Positions 13,543 to 24,383 of a stretch of 64,000 nt of DNA are shown here, one piece after another. The position numbers and the translations under genes were made by a program. The notes beneath the pieces were generated by a model, which saw nothing but the letters and a program-made list of their open reading frames with translations, was not told the DNA's origin and searched no databases. Origin of the DNA: Isoetes taiwanensis (Eukaryota > Streptophyta > Lycopodiopsida > Isoetales > Isoetaceae); assembly GCA_021234155.1 (NCBI GenBank), contig JAJEKV010000086.1:1426001-1490000 (forward strand), given 5' to 3'. Numbering within the stretch: the first letter of the stretch is position 1; every line of letters begins with the position of its first letter.

Positions 13543-13954
13543 TTATCGAGAAGAAGCAAACTTTTCCCGCAAATAGTAAAGCTTTGCTCTTCGCATTTTC
13601 TTCCGCTCCAACACCTTAATCTCCTTGATGCTAGGGGAATATCTGCATAAACCAATGAATAAGAAAACTATAACGAAGTTTAATTCTCCACAATTTTAGA
13701 TACTCACAATGGGAACACCATCTCTACTCCAGTCCCTCCACGGGCTCTTCTAATTCTAAATGTTGAGCCTATCCCTGCATTACGACGTGCTATCACTAGA
13801 CCTTTTAACACCGATACCCTGCGTTTATTCTCAGGCACTTCCTGGAGAACAACAAAAGTGTTGACTAACCAGTAAAGAGTATTCAAACCATTTGTTAAAA
13901 TGATAACATAAAAAACAACATTGTACCACTTTAATCTGCAATGTATCTCCTGCG
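13543..13954 (-). CDS. Organellar ribosomal protein L19, C-terminal exons (partial)
   Basis: Bacterial-type L19 of the large subunit of an organellar ribosome; the wording of the C-terminus is closer to what I know of plant mitochondrial than plastid L19. Three minus-strand exons join cleanly: 13927-13954 (ends AGDTLQIKV), 13708-13841 ([20 protein letters not shown], then the [15 protein letters not shown] block) and 13543-13642 ([10 protein letters not shown] ... [11 protein letters not shown], stop). Introns are GT-AG with in-frame phases 0 and 2. About 87 residues are covered, including the whole conserved VPENKRR to KLYYLR core. The 5' exons with the targeting peptide were not found upstream as far as about 15.4 kb; they may lie behind a long intron, or the locus may be a 5'-truncated copy. 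The visible exons are intact. Confidence 0.85.
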
Positions 13955-15577
13955 CTGAAGTTAGGTCAGCGTCAACAGCTTCCCTGTCAAGAAGCTAAAC
14001 AGATACAGATCCTTATTTCCCCTCGTGCGATTAATCACTTACTAACTATGCAACAAGAACATTATATTAACATATCATAACTATGCGTTTGCAAACTTCT
14101 GTCTTCAATGAACATTCCTTCCCGTCTCCAAATACTCACAAATGACACCTTACTGTACAATGTGGCAAAATGGGAAAAGGGAACTGCCAGTGAGAAGTGA
14201 GAAGGGATGAGCCATGGCAGAAGGGAACAGGTGAAGAATCCATGTATGCCATGATGGCTAAGTCCATTTTATAAGCACAGGCCTAGTTTCTTTTTCTGTC
14301 AAGAATGACATTGGCTGCAAAAGCTCATTACATTTTGAGTCACAAAAATTATAGAAGCTTTGAAGGGCATTAGGCAGGCCAAGCAAGAAAAGCTGCCATT
14401 ACTGCAATGATTCATGTTGCTAGGAGAAGATTCTGCTATTACTTGGGATCCTGGACTGTCGTTTTTGGGCTTCTTGCTTCTGATTGCTTTCGCAGAAATG
14501 GTGGGCAGGGTTTTCTTACACAACAATGGCAGAATATGGCTTAAAGACTGACTTTTCTAGCCAGAGCTTGAAAAGGTTTACTTCTAGCCAGAGTTGGGGT
14601 ATTCTATGGGCTTTCTTGCACAGCCATGGCGAAACTGGGCTGTCTTAACAGAGAATTACTTTCATAGATTTGCTAGGTTATTTTCTGGGTTCAAATCCTG
14701 GAATCTTTGAGAGAAAAACTAGAGGAAAGCCGTTAATAGCGGTCAGATCAAGGGAAGACAGAGGGTCTGAAATCAAGAAAGCAAATCTGACAAACATTCT
14801 AGACTGGACTGATGCAAGAATTTACTTACAGATAGATGCAAGAAAACAGATAGATGCAAGAAAACTAAATTATCCGCGTTGGATTGCATTGCTGGCCCTG
14901 CAACTTGGCAGGGATTGTAACAGCAGCGGCAACTGGATCCAGGTATGGGAAGAACTGATTCCTCTACAAAGGAAGAAGAAAGGGAAAAAAGGCGAAAAAT
15001 AAAGAGGACCCAACTCCGAAGCTGGAGCTTAAAGGAACTCCATAGCCGGCCTGCCTTGCGATCCTTCGTTCCTCTGCATTGCTTTTAAAAGGGGGATAAA
15101 ATATAACCCAACCCATTTGCGCGATCCTTTTTCCAATGCTCTGGTTGATCCATCTTTTCAAGTGTCCGCATCTACAGCACAACACTTGAAGCCTGGTACG
15201 CAGGGGATCTTGGCAGATTAGAAGAGAAGAACGCACTAGAAGCCGAAGTCGTCACTCCCTTTTTTTCTTCATTTTTTTTCAAAGACACGTGTCTCTCCCA
15301 GGTTTTTTTTGCATCAAACAAAATAGAAAGGGAACATGCTTTATATATGGGTGATGTCATTGATGGTAACCTTAATGATCCAAAGAGGGTTCACATTTTT
15401 TTTTTGTGTAAAAACCATCTATTTTGTACTTATAATAAGGGGTATCTACTATTTATCTCACTTGTCTAGTTTTATTTTCAGGAGTATAAGAATATAATAA
15501 GTCTTTTTTATGCATATGATAAGGGATTTTCTTATAACACCAGGAACGCAAATGTCATATCCGAATATGGAAGGTGT
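13955..15577. other. Upstream of the L19 exons, no gene assigned
   Basis: The missing first L19 exon or exons would be expected here or further upstream on the minus strand, but no presequence-like or L19-like frame could be recognised. A B-box-like string GGGTTCAAATCC occurs near 14689 without a tRNA fold around it. Minus-strand open stretches at 14964-15236 and 15172-15360 are unassigned. Confidence 0.4.
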
Positions 15578-15702
15578 AATTTGGCGAAGCTCGAAATTTC
15601 GCTGAAAATTCGAGGTGACATGGCGAGATCCACGGCGGCGTCACCATTGATGAGTGGACTCGCCACGTCACTCGAAGGCAAAATTTCGAGCTCGTAGAAA
15701 TT
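15578..15702. repeat. 125-bp foldback hairpin
   Basis: The two halves of 15578-15702 are complementary almost throughout. AGCTCGAAATTTCGC on the left pairs with GCAAAATTTCGAGCT on the right (one mismatch), and GTGAC, TGGCGAG and TCCAC pair with GTGGA, CTCGCCA and GTCAC. The loop is about 18-20 nt (near 15633-15650). It resembles a foldback MITE or a hairpin-RNA precursor. Confidence 0.75.
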
Positions 15703-16575
15703 CACCAAAAAAAAAAAAAATGGGACATCGAAATTTTGTCTTTTTTTTACTTTTTAGGCAAATATTCAACAGGGAATGTTGGTGGGAGGTTAGAAAGGGG
15801 ACGGTAGGGCCGACGGAGGGCCGGGGCGGCGGGCGAGGGGACAGCGAGGGGACATAGTCGATTTGAATCGATCGTATTTTTCTTCTTGGAAGAAGCTGCT
15901 GTTTGGCCCTGTAATTTCAGGGTCCCTTTTTTTTCGTATAGGTAAATCCTGTGGGTAATGATATTCCATGCTAAATATATAGAAAACGTAAAACAACAAA
16001 ACAAAGGACCAAGTATCTCTTGAAGTCAATAAATGATGATGTATTAGATTGTTGAATGCTCCCTATAGGCAATCCTATGGTGACCTCCATCGATGTATTC
16101 ATAAAGAGAAGTCTTGTTGCATCAAAAGCCAAACACTTAGCCTTGCACAATCACGGATGTGTCTTTTCCAACTCATAAATGTCCTACAAAGACCTCACAA
16201 CAATGCTAAAATTTTGGCAATTTTGTTGCCTAGTCTTTTCAGTTTTAACTGGCAGAATTAATTTTGTGGCAAGGTTGAGAATGTGAGTTGATTGTGGAAC
16301 ATGGCAACTAGATGTTAAGCAGTAATGGCTTGAGAGTCAACATTCTTCAGAGCTTTAAGGTTGAATCTTTCTTGACAAGCAAAGGGGTAATGGGTAGGCT
16401 AGGTGGGTCTCTGGCAGTCTTTCATAGGTATGGTATTCGAGGGAGGCCCGTATTGACGTGAACGCCATAAATAGATTAATATTCGTATTTTTTGTCCGAC
16501 CATAAAGAAGGAGAGTTTTCCTGAAGATTGGGAGGCTGCTAAAGTAAATAGATAGATAGTACTTTTTACGTCATA
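15703..16575. other. Intergenic stretch, no gene seen
   Basis: Contains short A and T runs and a GC-rich purine tract around 15790-15855, but no recognisable gene or element on either strand. Confidence 0.5.
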
Positions 16576-16830
16576 CCTAAAATGCAGTTTTGCATGTGGG
16601 CTATACGTAGGACAATACACTTTGTGGGTAGGTGTTGAACATGTAGGATAGTATTTGGGCCTAAAATGCAGTCTTGCATGTGGGCTATACATAGGACAAT
16701 ACACTTTGTGTCTAGGTGTTGAACATGTAAGATAGTATTTGGGCCTAAAATGTAGTCTTGCATGTGGCCTATACGTAGGACAATACACTTTGTGTGTAGG
16801 TGTTGGACAGTAAATAGTATTTTGTCCCAA
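16576..16830. repeat. 84-bp tandem repeat, three copies
   Basis: Units begin with CCTAAAATG(C/T)AG at about 16576, 16660 and 16744 and read through ...GCATGTGGGCTATACGTAGG... to TAGTATTTGGG. The last unit is truncated and diverged at its end. Because the period is a multiple of three, an open frame on the minus strand runs through the array (16399-16947); I take that frame to be a consequence of the repeat. Confidence 0.85.
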
Positions 16831-17565
16831 GGAGGGTCTGTGATCAGCCACAATGAGCCTGACTACTAGGGATGGCCATGGGAAAGTATTTTGGGTGGTC
16901 CACATAATGTGCCATAACAGGAATCCAGAACCCACGATGCGGCCCATACTTAATGTATTGCTGGATCGTCTGCATCATGCCAGGCGATGAAGAGCCTCCG
17001 GCCTCATCTTCCAGCCGTTTGGCATGGCTCTCTGATCCTGATGGCCCTACAGCCCCGGATTTCATGAAGGCAGGTCGCCCTTTCTTCTCTATTTTAGTCC
17101 TTATTTTAACATTTTAGCACTGGATAAACTTAAAGATCATGACTCTGAAAAGTTTTCCAGCTTATAACTTTTTTATGTAGGTTACTGTCTTCCCATTAAA
17201 GCCTTTTTGTACTGCCTTGGAAGTTGCCCAGGTAAAAATAAACTTATCTCAGAGATTTGCTTCTGAAATCTTTGGTTTTTGTTATTATATGTAGCTTTGA
17301 CTCTTACTTAGATTAGCAGGTCCCTTTCAGAGATCAGATTGCAGAAATTTTATATATGGATGGACCACATAAATCATCATATTATATTCATGGTGGTAGC
17401 TTTACATGATGATGGTACTGAATCCTACCATGAGTCAGTAATGCATTCCACTTCAAAGCCAGGCCTGAGCTATTTGCAAACTTAGCCATCGATCCACTAT
17501 GCTAAGCATTAGTCTTCTATTTTGTAATGTATTCATCACAGACTAGAATGAGCAGAAACATCTTG
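16831..17565. other. Downstream flank of the NPH3-like gene
   Basis: No recognisable gene. The right part would hold the 3' untranslated region of the minus-strand NPH3-like gene, whose stop codon is at 17566-17568. Confidence 0.5.
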
Positions 17566-19902
17566 CTAGGATATTGAGTGCCGACGTTTCTTAGATTCAG
17601 CCTTCTTCTGTCCGCTGGATGGATCTTTGGATGACAACATATGAAAAGGGTTTAATTTGCTTAACCTTTTGCTGAAGGAACTAAAAATTTTGTTTCCTGA
17701 GCTGGATTTTTCCATGCCTTGTTTTATGTTGACATGATCCTTTTCAAGGTCTGTTAGCCTCATCCTCATTCTTGCCACCTCTAATTTTAGCTCTCTGTTT
17801 TCTCTTCTTATTGAAGAGTAATGGTCTCGTGGAGATATTGCAGCACTGAGAGGGACACCACCTGGCTTATTGTTGAAAGAGTTCTGCTCACCATCAACAT
17901 ATGAGACAGCCATGGCAGTCCTTAATCTCATTTGTTCAAAGTAAAGAACCTGAACTGTGACTTGAACTGGAAGTCTCTCATTTTGGGCTGCATGTTGGCA
18001 TGCTTCTTGTGATAGTTTCTGTACATCAAGTAATTTGCAAAGCTTCTTTCTCTCTAGATCAGTTGATGTTGGATGTGCCTACAGATATCACACATGTATT
18101 TAGGTTAGCTCTAAAAACAAGAAACAGCCTTAACAAGACCTTAAAATGTGTTGAATAGCGTCCACTTATGAATGAAGGGATTTTTGAACAAACCTTTAAG
18201 TAGATGTCAATTGCTCTATACAGGCCATCATCAGCAAGCCGCGCATGATCTGGAAACAATTCAGCAAGGGCGATGAATTTGTTGAGCTTGAGATTAGGGT
18301 CTGGAGCAATTTCTGCAAGATAGCCATCCACTAACTTTGCAACTCTCATGACTGAACTCTGACAAGGAGAGCCAATGCCATCAGATTCATATGCATTTTG
18401 AGCTTTCGAATCATCATTTTCCTGCTGCAAGTAGTTCACAACTATTCTATGTACAGTGTCCACATCAAATAGCGTATCACTTGAATATGAAAATGATGGA
18501 ACAAGCAGATCATCAAGGGTTGCGCGCTCAAGTTGCAACCCTATCCTCTGCTCAAGGGTGAATCTGCAGGCAACTGTGGTATCTACGAGTATGGCAGTTC
18601 TAAGAAGGCCAAATAAGAAGCTGCAAGAACACGCGTTTTTTTCTCTTGGTAACATACTCACAATGCTCTCTACAACAATTCTTTGTTCATGCTCAATAGC
18701 AGTGGTGCTGTCATGAATTTTCAGTTTAGTCTTAAGATCTCGGCCAACATGTTTCCTATTGAATCCTTTCAAGATTCTATGAGCATAATGCATCAGAGCT
18801 GCTCCAATCATGTCCTGACGAAGTCCTCTAGACATCATGGCTGCTAAGACTCTCTGATACAGGTCAATTCTAAGAACAGACAGCTCGTCTGCCCATGATT
18901 CTGCTGTAGCACACTTTGCTCTAGGAGTGTCCATTCGACTAGAGTTGAAATCTGAACACTGTGAAAAACTAGACAATTGTTCTCTGCAAGCAGCATTTGC
19001 AGCTGCATCAATACACCTGCTAACAATCCTTAATTCTTCAGCCAAAGGAAGCAAGTTTTCACAGCTATGAAGAACTGCAGCAGCACTTCCAAGACTTTCT
19101 GTTGCAATTTCATCTAGAAAAGCTTCGGTGCGAAGGATGAGGTTTCCTTCACCATAGTCTTCACTCATATCAAGATATTCTGCTGCACATCTCAATGTGG
19201 CTACATTGCTTACCGTGATCTCAAAGTTTATGCCATAGCAGAATTTGGCAGCTAACTCAAAAGCTTCAGCACCCCCAGGTATTCCCGGAAGTTTGATATA
19301 AGCAAGATCCAAGTCCCTTGATTCTGCAACCAATCTTCTGATTGTTCCAGATCGAGATACCAAGGGAAACTTCAGTTACAGTAGGAAAAAAATTGTCAGA
19401 CAAATGGCAGCATTGTAAGAATGACCTTGAAACAAAGAAAAGTTTGTGAGTTTGGAGGGTTTTAGAGAATCCCGTACCTTGTGAAGGGCGAAGCTTAAAC
19501 CACCAGTCTCTACGACCACATCGGTTGGCACATCTGTAGACATGACCCTGTAGACCAAACATAAATTTGTATCACCATGGAACTGAATTTATAAGACTCC
19601 AAGCCAAGAACAGAGCATTTTCTTATACAACTAATTGATTCTAAAAGAAACCATTGCCAAAACATGGATATTAATTGCCATGTATTGACTGCTGCAGAAA
19701 TAGTACGATTCCAGCAGTCTGATCTACGAAATGCTCGTCAGAATTTGGAGGAAAATCCAACAGAAGTAAGAAATGCAAATAAAAACGTATTACAATGACA
19801 AAGGAGCAAGAAATCTAAGATCTGGAAGCAGTACCATTCTGCAGTCCGTTTTGCAGCGACGGACCAACGTTTGTTAGCAGAGGATTTATCAGGCTTAGCC
19901 AT
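17566..19902 (-). CDS. NPH3/RPT2-like BTB-NPH3 domain protein
   Basis: Plant-specific NRL family member; such proteins act at the plasma membrane in phototropin or auxin-transport signalling and may serve as substrate adaptors of CUL3 ubiquitin ligases. Four minus-strand exons join in phase 0 with GT-AG introns: 19835-19902 (ATG at 19902), 19478-19547, 18194-19369 and 17566-18078, giving about 608 residues, the usual family length. The split between exons 1 and 2 falls inside the tryptophan of the family's W-V-x-S start of the BTB domain (WVMSTDVPTDVVVETGG). Exon 3 carries the rest of BTB (LVSRSGTIRRLVAES) and most of the NPH3 domain, ending in LYRAIDIYLK; exon 4 continues with KLCKLLDVQKLSQEAC and AAQNERLPVQVTVQVLYF. 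The C-terminus has a coiled coil (RRENRELKLEVARMRMRL) and a basic tail (SKKRRHS). No frame damage is seen. Which NRL subgroup it belongs to is uncertain. Confidence 0.93.
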
Positions 19903-22033
19903 TTGACAAAGGAAGGGAAATGCGGGATCAGAAATGCAGAAAAGGAAAAGAATGGGTAGCTCAAATCTGAGAGCTATATGTAGGAATTCATAGGCGCCCA
20001 GACTTAGCTATGGAGGAGGAAGAAAAAGAAATGGAGCCAGACCAGCTGGGCTGGGGTGCACAGCGCAGGCAGCGGCTTTAAGTTTGGACTCTTCGTCCTA
20101 AGGGGTGCCTTAGAATTTCTTAGAGTAATCCCGATGTCGGATAAAAACAAAAGTAGGATATGTAAAAGACCCAAGATGTAATTCGTCATTTTGCTCTGAT
20201 TTGGTTATCTATGGCAAGTCAGAATCTGGCTAGCCCAAAACTATTCGTCACCATGTGGTCTTCCTTTGAACATGACATCTTTGTCCCCTCCAAACTTCTA
20301 GATACTACGTGTCTAATGGTTGCAGGCCTCGAATTTAGATTTTGCACTAACCAGCAAAAATGCTGCCTTTCATTTATGCTTACTCGATCTTTGAGGAGAA
20401 AAAAAAACCTCTAACTTGCCGGATTTAACACTATTTTTATGAAAGTTTGACCAGAAATTTGCCTGCAATCTACTTTAGCAAATCGAATATTTCCTTCCAA
20501 CTTTAATCGGATATTTGGGGAGGAACCCCCGTAATTTCGACCCTTCGGTTTATGGTTTTGTCATCTTATTTTATATCTTTGGTGCACGTTAATGTGGGAG
20601 CCTAGCAAAAATGATTGTCTCAATTGACCCTTATACCATTTCCACTTATTATGCAATTATCATTTGGTCATCAATTCTTTTGATCTTCAATAGCTTGTTC
20701 CTCTTTTAGTCTCTGTGTTCTATCCTATTTCTATCCTATTTCTCTCTTCTGAGAGTTTTGATCCTTTGCATTGAATTCTTTGGTTGATTAATAGAAGATA
20801 CGCTTGCCTTTTCATCATTCCATGTCATCATTCCATGGATCATGTGATTACGGGGTCCATCCAAATGCTTGCTTGATCATCCACCATCCCTAATATGATG
20901 TTGCCAAAAATGTTTAGGGCAGTTTTTATGAGTTTTTATGCGCGAGATCTAAAATTTAAAGGCACATAACCCCAAGGGCATACCATTGGATTTTATAAAG
21001 CAATGCTTTTAAACATTTAAATCAATGATCGGCCAAAAGTAAAGAGGCCGTTATAGCAACCTCTTAATAGAGAAAGGAATTTGATGATCCAATATAATTC
21101 CAAAAAGGTGGCAAAAGATCCCTTTTTGTTATTTTTTTGAACTCTTTTAGCTTTGATGACTCCAATGAACCAGAGCCTTAAAATATGGTTGAGTTAGAAC
21201 CATTGATTCTGACTATGGATCTAGTTGGTTAGTGAGCATCAGTGTGTTGCCAAGTTTATTGAGTTGGTTTTTTGCTAGCCGTTATGGAAGATCCTTGAAG
21301 TTTATATCACTAGAGCAAAGCAACACTTCTGGTATAGCTAACTAAAAATAAGCAACGGTATAGCTAACTAAAAATAGGCAACGAGAATTGGTTCTTGAAG
21401 TTGCTATTATGTAATTAGTTTGATTTGTTGGATGCTGCAAAGAGGATTATGCAAAGATCAAGTGCCTTCCGGAAGATATTTTGTCCTTGGTCAATAATTC
21501 CTTTGAAATTCAAATCTAGAAGCCAACCCTAAACCAAACTTTTTCTTGAGAATAACTATGTCTCGAGTTCGAGACTGCCCAAAGTGACATTGTATATAGT
21601 ATCGTCCCATGGCCTTTGGTGGTCATGGCCTTTGGTGGTTCCTATGAATGTTAAAATATATATTTATTATTGCAATAGCTGAATAGTAGCGTTATTGGGA
21701 ACATGTCTTGGGTTGTCTTAAAGCACTCTTGGTGTCATTATGGATATAAAAGCCAAGGGTGAGCTCAAATTTCAAAACTAGCCACGCCATAAAGTGGATG
21801 GATGAATGACGCCATGTAAATTTTGTTGGCTAAGTTTGTCATGGACCAACAAATGATGAAAGAAAATAATGGACCAATAAATGATGAAAAAAAAAAACGC
21901 GATATGTTCAATAGAATGCTCATTTTGTAACACAAGGCTATTTTTGTTGTGTGATGGCCAATGATGGAAGTATGGTTGTGACAGTATAAGCTAAAAGTTA
22001 CCATAAATTGATCATGACATATTTAATTATGTA
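19903..22033. other. 5' flank of the NPH3-like gene and intergenic DNA
   Basis: The first few hundred bases hold the promoter and 5' untranslated region of the NPH3-like gene, without a motif I would single out. Further right, 21595-21665 resembles the 3' end of the LINE family also seen at 42306-42380 and 43253-43315 (ends ...GAATGTTAAAATATA). No gene recognised. Confidence 0.5.
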
Positions 22034-22129
22034 TGGCGGCATGGAATGTGGGAAGCAGATTCCAGGGGCCCCGCGACCGGCGGGAGCCGGGAGCGGGTCT
22101 GGAATCTGCGACCACATTCCATGCCGCCA
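22034..22129. repeat. Foldback repeat 1 of the 22-kb cluster
   Basis: Perfect 18-bp arms at 22034-22051 (TGGCGGCATGGAATGTGG) and 22112-22129, with a second perfect 10-bp pair inside (CAGATTCCAG at 22056-22065, its complement at 22099-22108). The loop is very GC-rich (GGGGCCCCGCGACCGGCGGG). Confidence 0.85.
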
Positions 22130-22244
22130 CAACATGGCAACTGGGAGTTCTGATTGATTTTTACCTGCTGGTGACCGCTTGAGCGGAATTGCTGTGCCTC
22201 TTTCTATTCCGGAGGCAGAATCGTCGACCCAGTTGCCATGTTGT
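22129..22244. repeat. Foldback repeat 2 of the 22-kb cluster
   Basis: Perfect 17-bp arms, ACAACATGGCAACTGGG at 22129-22145 and its complement at 22228-22244, directly abutting foldback 1. A small inner dyad CCGCT/AGCGG lies between them. Confidence 0.85.
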
Positions 22245-22265
22245 AAGCGTCGTAGTAGTATTTAT

Positions 22266-22355
22266 CTCTTCTTGAGATTGTAGCCCTCTTTACTTATAGG
22301 AGAATGCTCGCTCTTCTTGAGATTTTAACCCTCTTTACATATAGGGGAATGCTCC
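22266..22355. repeat. 45-bp tandem duplication
   Basis: Two adjacent units starting CTCTTCTTGAGATT at 22266 and 22311, each ending in ...GGAATGCTC or ...AGAATGCTC, with a few substitutions. Confidence 0.8.
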
Positions 22356-22478
22356 TTTACGTGGTGGCAGGGTCAAACATGGCTCCGCTCGCACTATTTA
22401 TTGCTTAAGTTCTTAAGTGGCTTTTACGTGATGTGGAAGGGGAAGGGGAAGGCCAGCCCCTTGACCTGCAGAATCCCT

Positions 22479-22967
22479 AATTCTGCAGGTCAGGGGGTTG
22501 GCAGAGAATGCCTGACCCCTTTTCACTACGTCAAGGTAAGCAATCACTTGATTCTACAGATTTTCTGCAGCTAGTTTTCATTCTTGATAAGAATGAGCTT
22601 GAATCAGGCAGGAATCTAGGACCCACTTACCTTGACGTAACAAGAATGCTCCTTCTAACCTAAGTTGAATGGGCGAAAGGCAAGGCAAATCTAGAGAACA
22701 AAAGCAAATATCGTCGGCGCTATCGGATTCTGCAGGTCAGGGGGCTAGCAAGAATCCCTGACCCCTTCCTTTTCCACTACGTCAGGTAAGCAATGACTAG
22801 ATTTGACAGGTTCTGTGTAGCTAGTTTTCATTCTTGATAAGAATGATCTTGAATCATACAGGAATCTAGATCCACTTACCTTGACGTAACAAGAATGCTC
22901 CTTCTAACCTAAGTTAAATGAGCAAAATGCAAGGCAAATCTAGAGAACAAAAGTAAATATCGTCGGA
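22479..22967. repeat. Tandem pair of ~240-bp structured units
   Basis: Unit 1 spans about 22479-22717 and unit 2 about 22726-22967; both run from TTCTGCAGGTCAGGGGG to AAATATCGTCGG. Each unit carries nested dyads: TACGTCAAGGTAAG (22527-22540) with CTTACCTTGACGTA (22626-22639), equivalents in unit 2 at 22778-22790 and 22875-22888, a TCATTCTT/AAGAATGA hairpin in the middle, and a GGTCAGGGG/CCCCTGACC-like pair at the start. No coding capacity. It resembles a non-autonomous foldback element that duplicated locally. Confidence 0.8.
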
Positions 22968-24383
22968 ATGTGAGCTAAACATCATAATGCAACATTAAAA
23001 GACTTGTGATAGATGGGGCAATATTCCTGTAAATTTTTTTTAGCTATGTGTCAAGTGCAATTGGTTCACGCAACTGAATATTGTGTAAGTAGTTATTATT
23101 ATGTAGACCATGCATCATAACTTAAAGATAAATGTGAAGTTATTAAAAGATACGAACTTCCAGGAAGCTTGTTAGGGCACTTGGGTGACTGCCTTTAACC
23201 GCGTTAAGGCATGGCTGGCATAGTGGATTGTACCAAACAGTGGGGCTGGGAATCTGTAGCCACAAGTCGTGCTTTGTTAGATAATCTGTATTAGGATCTT
23301 CTCTGCTGCCGACAAGAAATCCTCCTAGGCGTTTGCAATCGAGATATTCTGATACAAATTCAAGTTCTGGAAGAGGAGTAAATTTAGCAGGCAAAGACTA
23401 AGGCAGGTCTACAGTGGTTTCGTGATGAAGATCGTTGTACAGGCTTCTTTTTCCGTGTACCTAAGTAACATAGCATGACGTCAGCCATGTCTTCGTTACC
23501 TCTGTCAAATGGTTCAGTGCTTTTGAAGCCAGCAGAACTCAAACAACATTTGCATACTTATATGTATGGGTTGATAATCTAAGTCATCAGATTAAAACCG
23601 TGATTTTAAATTCCTGTCATTTTAGTTTAGGAGTTGGTTTCATGCCTTTCTAGGTTTTTCGAGCAAAAAATCTTTTTGATGGATTTACGTCGTTTTTGGA
23701 GGTTTAGGAAAATTGGTCTGCCTTTGTCGTGCCAAAAGTGTTTATCCAAATATAGATCATGTTTACCCATGCGTGCACAACTTTAGTTCCGACTTTATAT
23801 GTTGTGAGTATTTGAGCACCTCATGATTCTCCATCTCTAGTAGGTGGTTCACAGACAAAGACCATGGATTGTGCTCTAAGTCAATCCTAGGGTAGTGTTA
23901 TAGTAGTCAATCATTCCTTAAAACACAAGATGTTGATGCATCGAAGGGTTGCCCTTTACAAACATGTGATTCGTATTTTTTCATAATTTATCCCTATATC
24001 GTGGTTTTTTAAGCTAATACAAATTTGCTATAGTGCAAACTTGGTCCATTGAGGTATTAAATCAATCACATCACTACGTATGTTCTTTTAATTACTTTTC
24101 TATGACCTCATATCACTCCATTCAACGTGATGTTAAGAGAAACTTGATATGATCAAATATAATTGAAGATCTATAACATATTGTATTCGCATTTATTACT
24201 CGGATTAAGAAACCTTCACATTGAGAGTTTTCAAAGAGACAAACTCCAAACTAATAAGCCCCTAGAGAACATAAGGAAATTGTCTCAATAGGTTTCATTT
24301 TGTAGGTTCTAAAATGTTCTAGAATGTCTTAAAATATTGTACAAGCACCTCATTCCAAAATAAAAAAATTAAACAATTTTTGC
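22968..24383. other. Intergenic stretch, no gene assigned
   Basis: A minus-strand open stretch at 23143-23394 (contains LPELEFVSEYLDCKRLGG) reads somewhat like protein but has no flanking exons or family I can name. Nothing else was recognised. Confidence 0.4.

Noticed and set aside
14670-14720. B-box-like GGGTTCAAATCC suggesting a tRNA or SINE
   Set aside because: No cloverleaf could be formed around it and no convincing A box or tail was found.
16399-16947. 182-codon minus-strand frame with internal repeats (CPTYSPHA-like)
   Set aside because: It is open because the 84-bp tandem repeat is a multiple of three; no domain, splice context or homology was recognised.
18456-19026. Open frames on the other strand and other frames of the NPH3-like gene
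   Set aside because: They overlap exon 3 of a gene with full family support and are shadows of it.
23143-23394. Minus-strand 83-codon protein-like frame
   Set aside because: No family recognised, no supporting exons, and it does not extend beyond one short frame.
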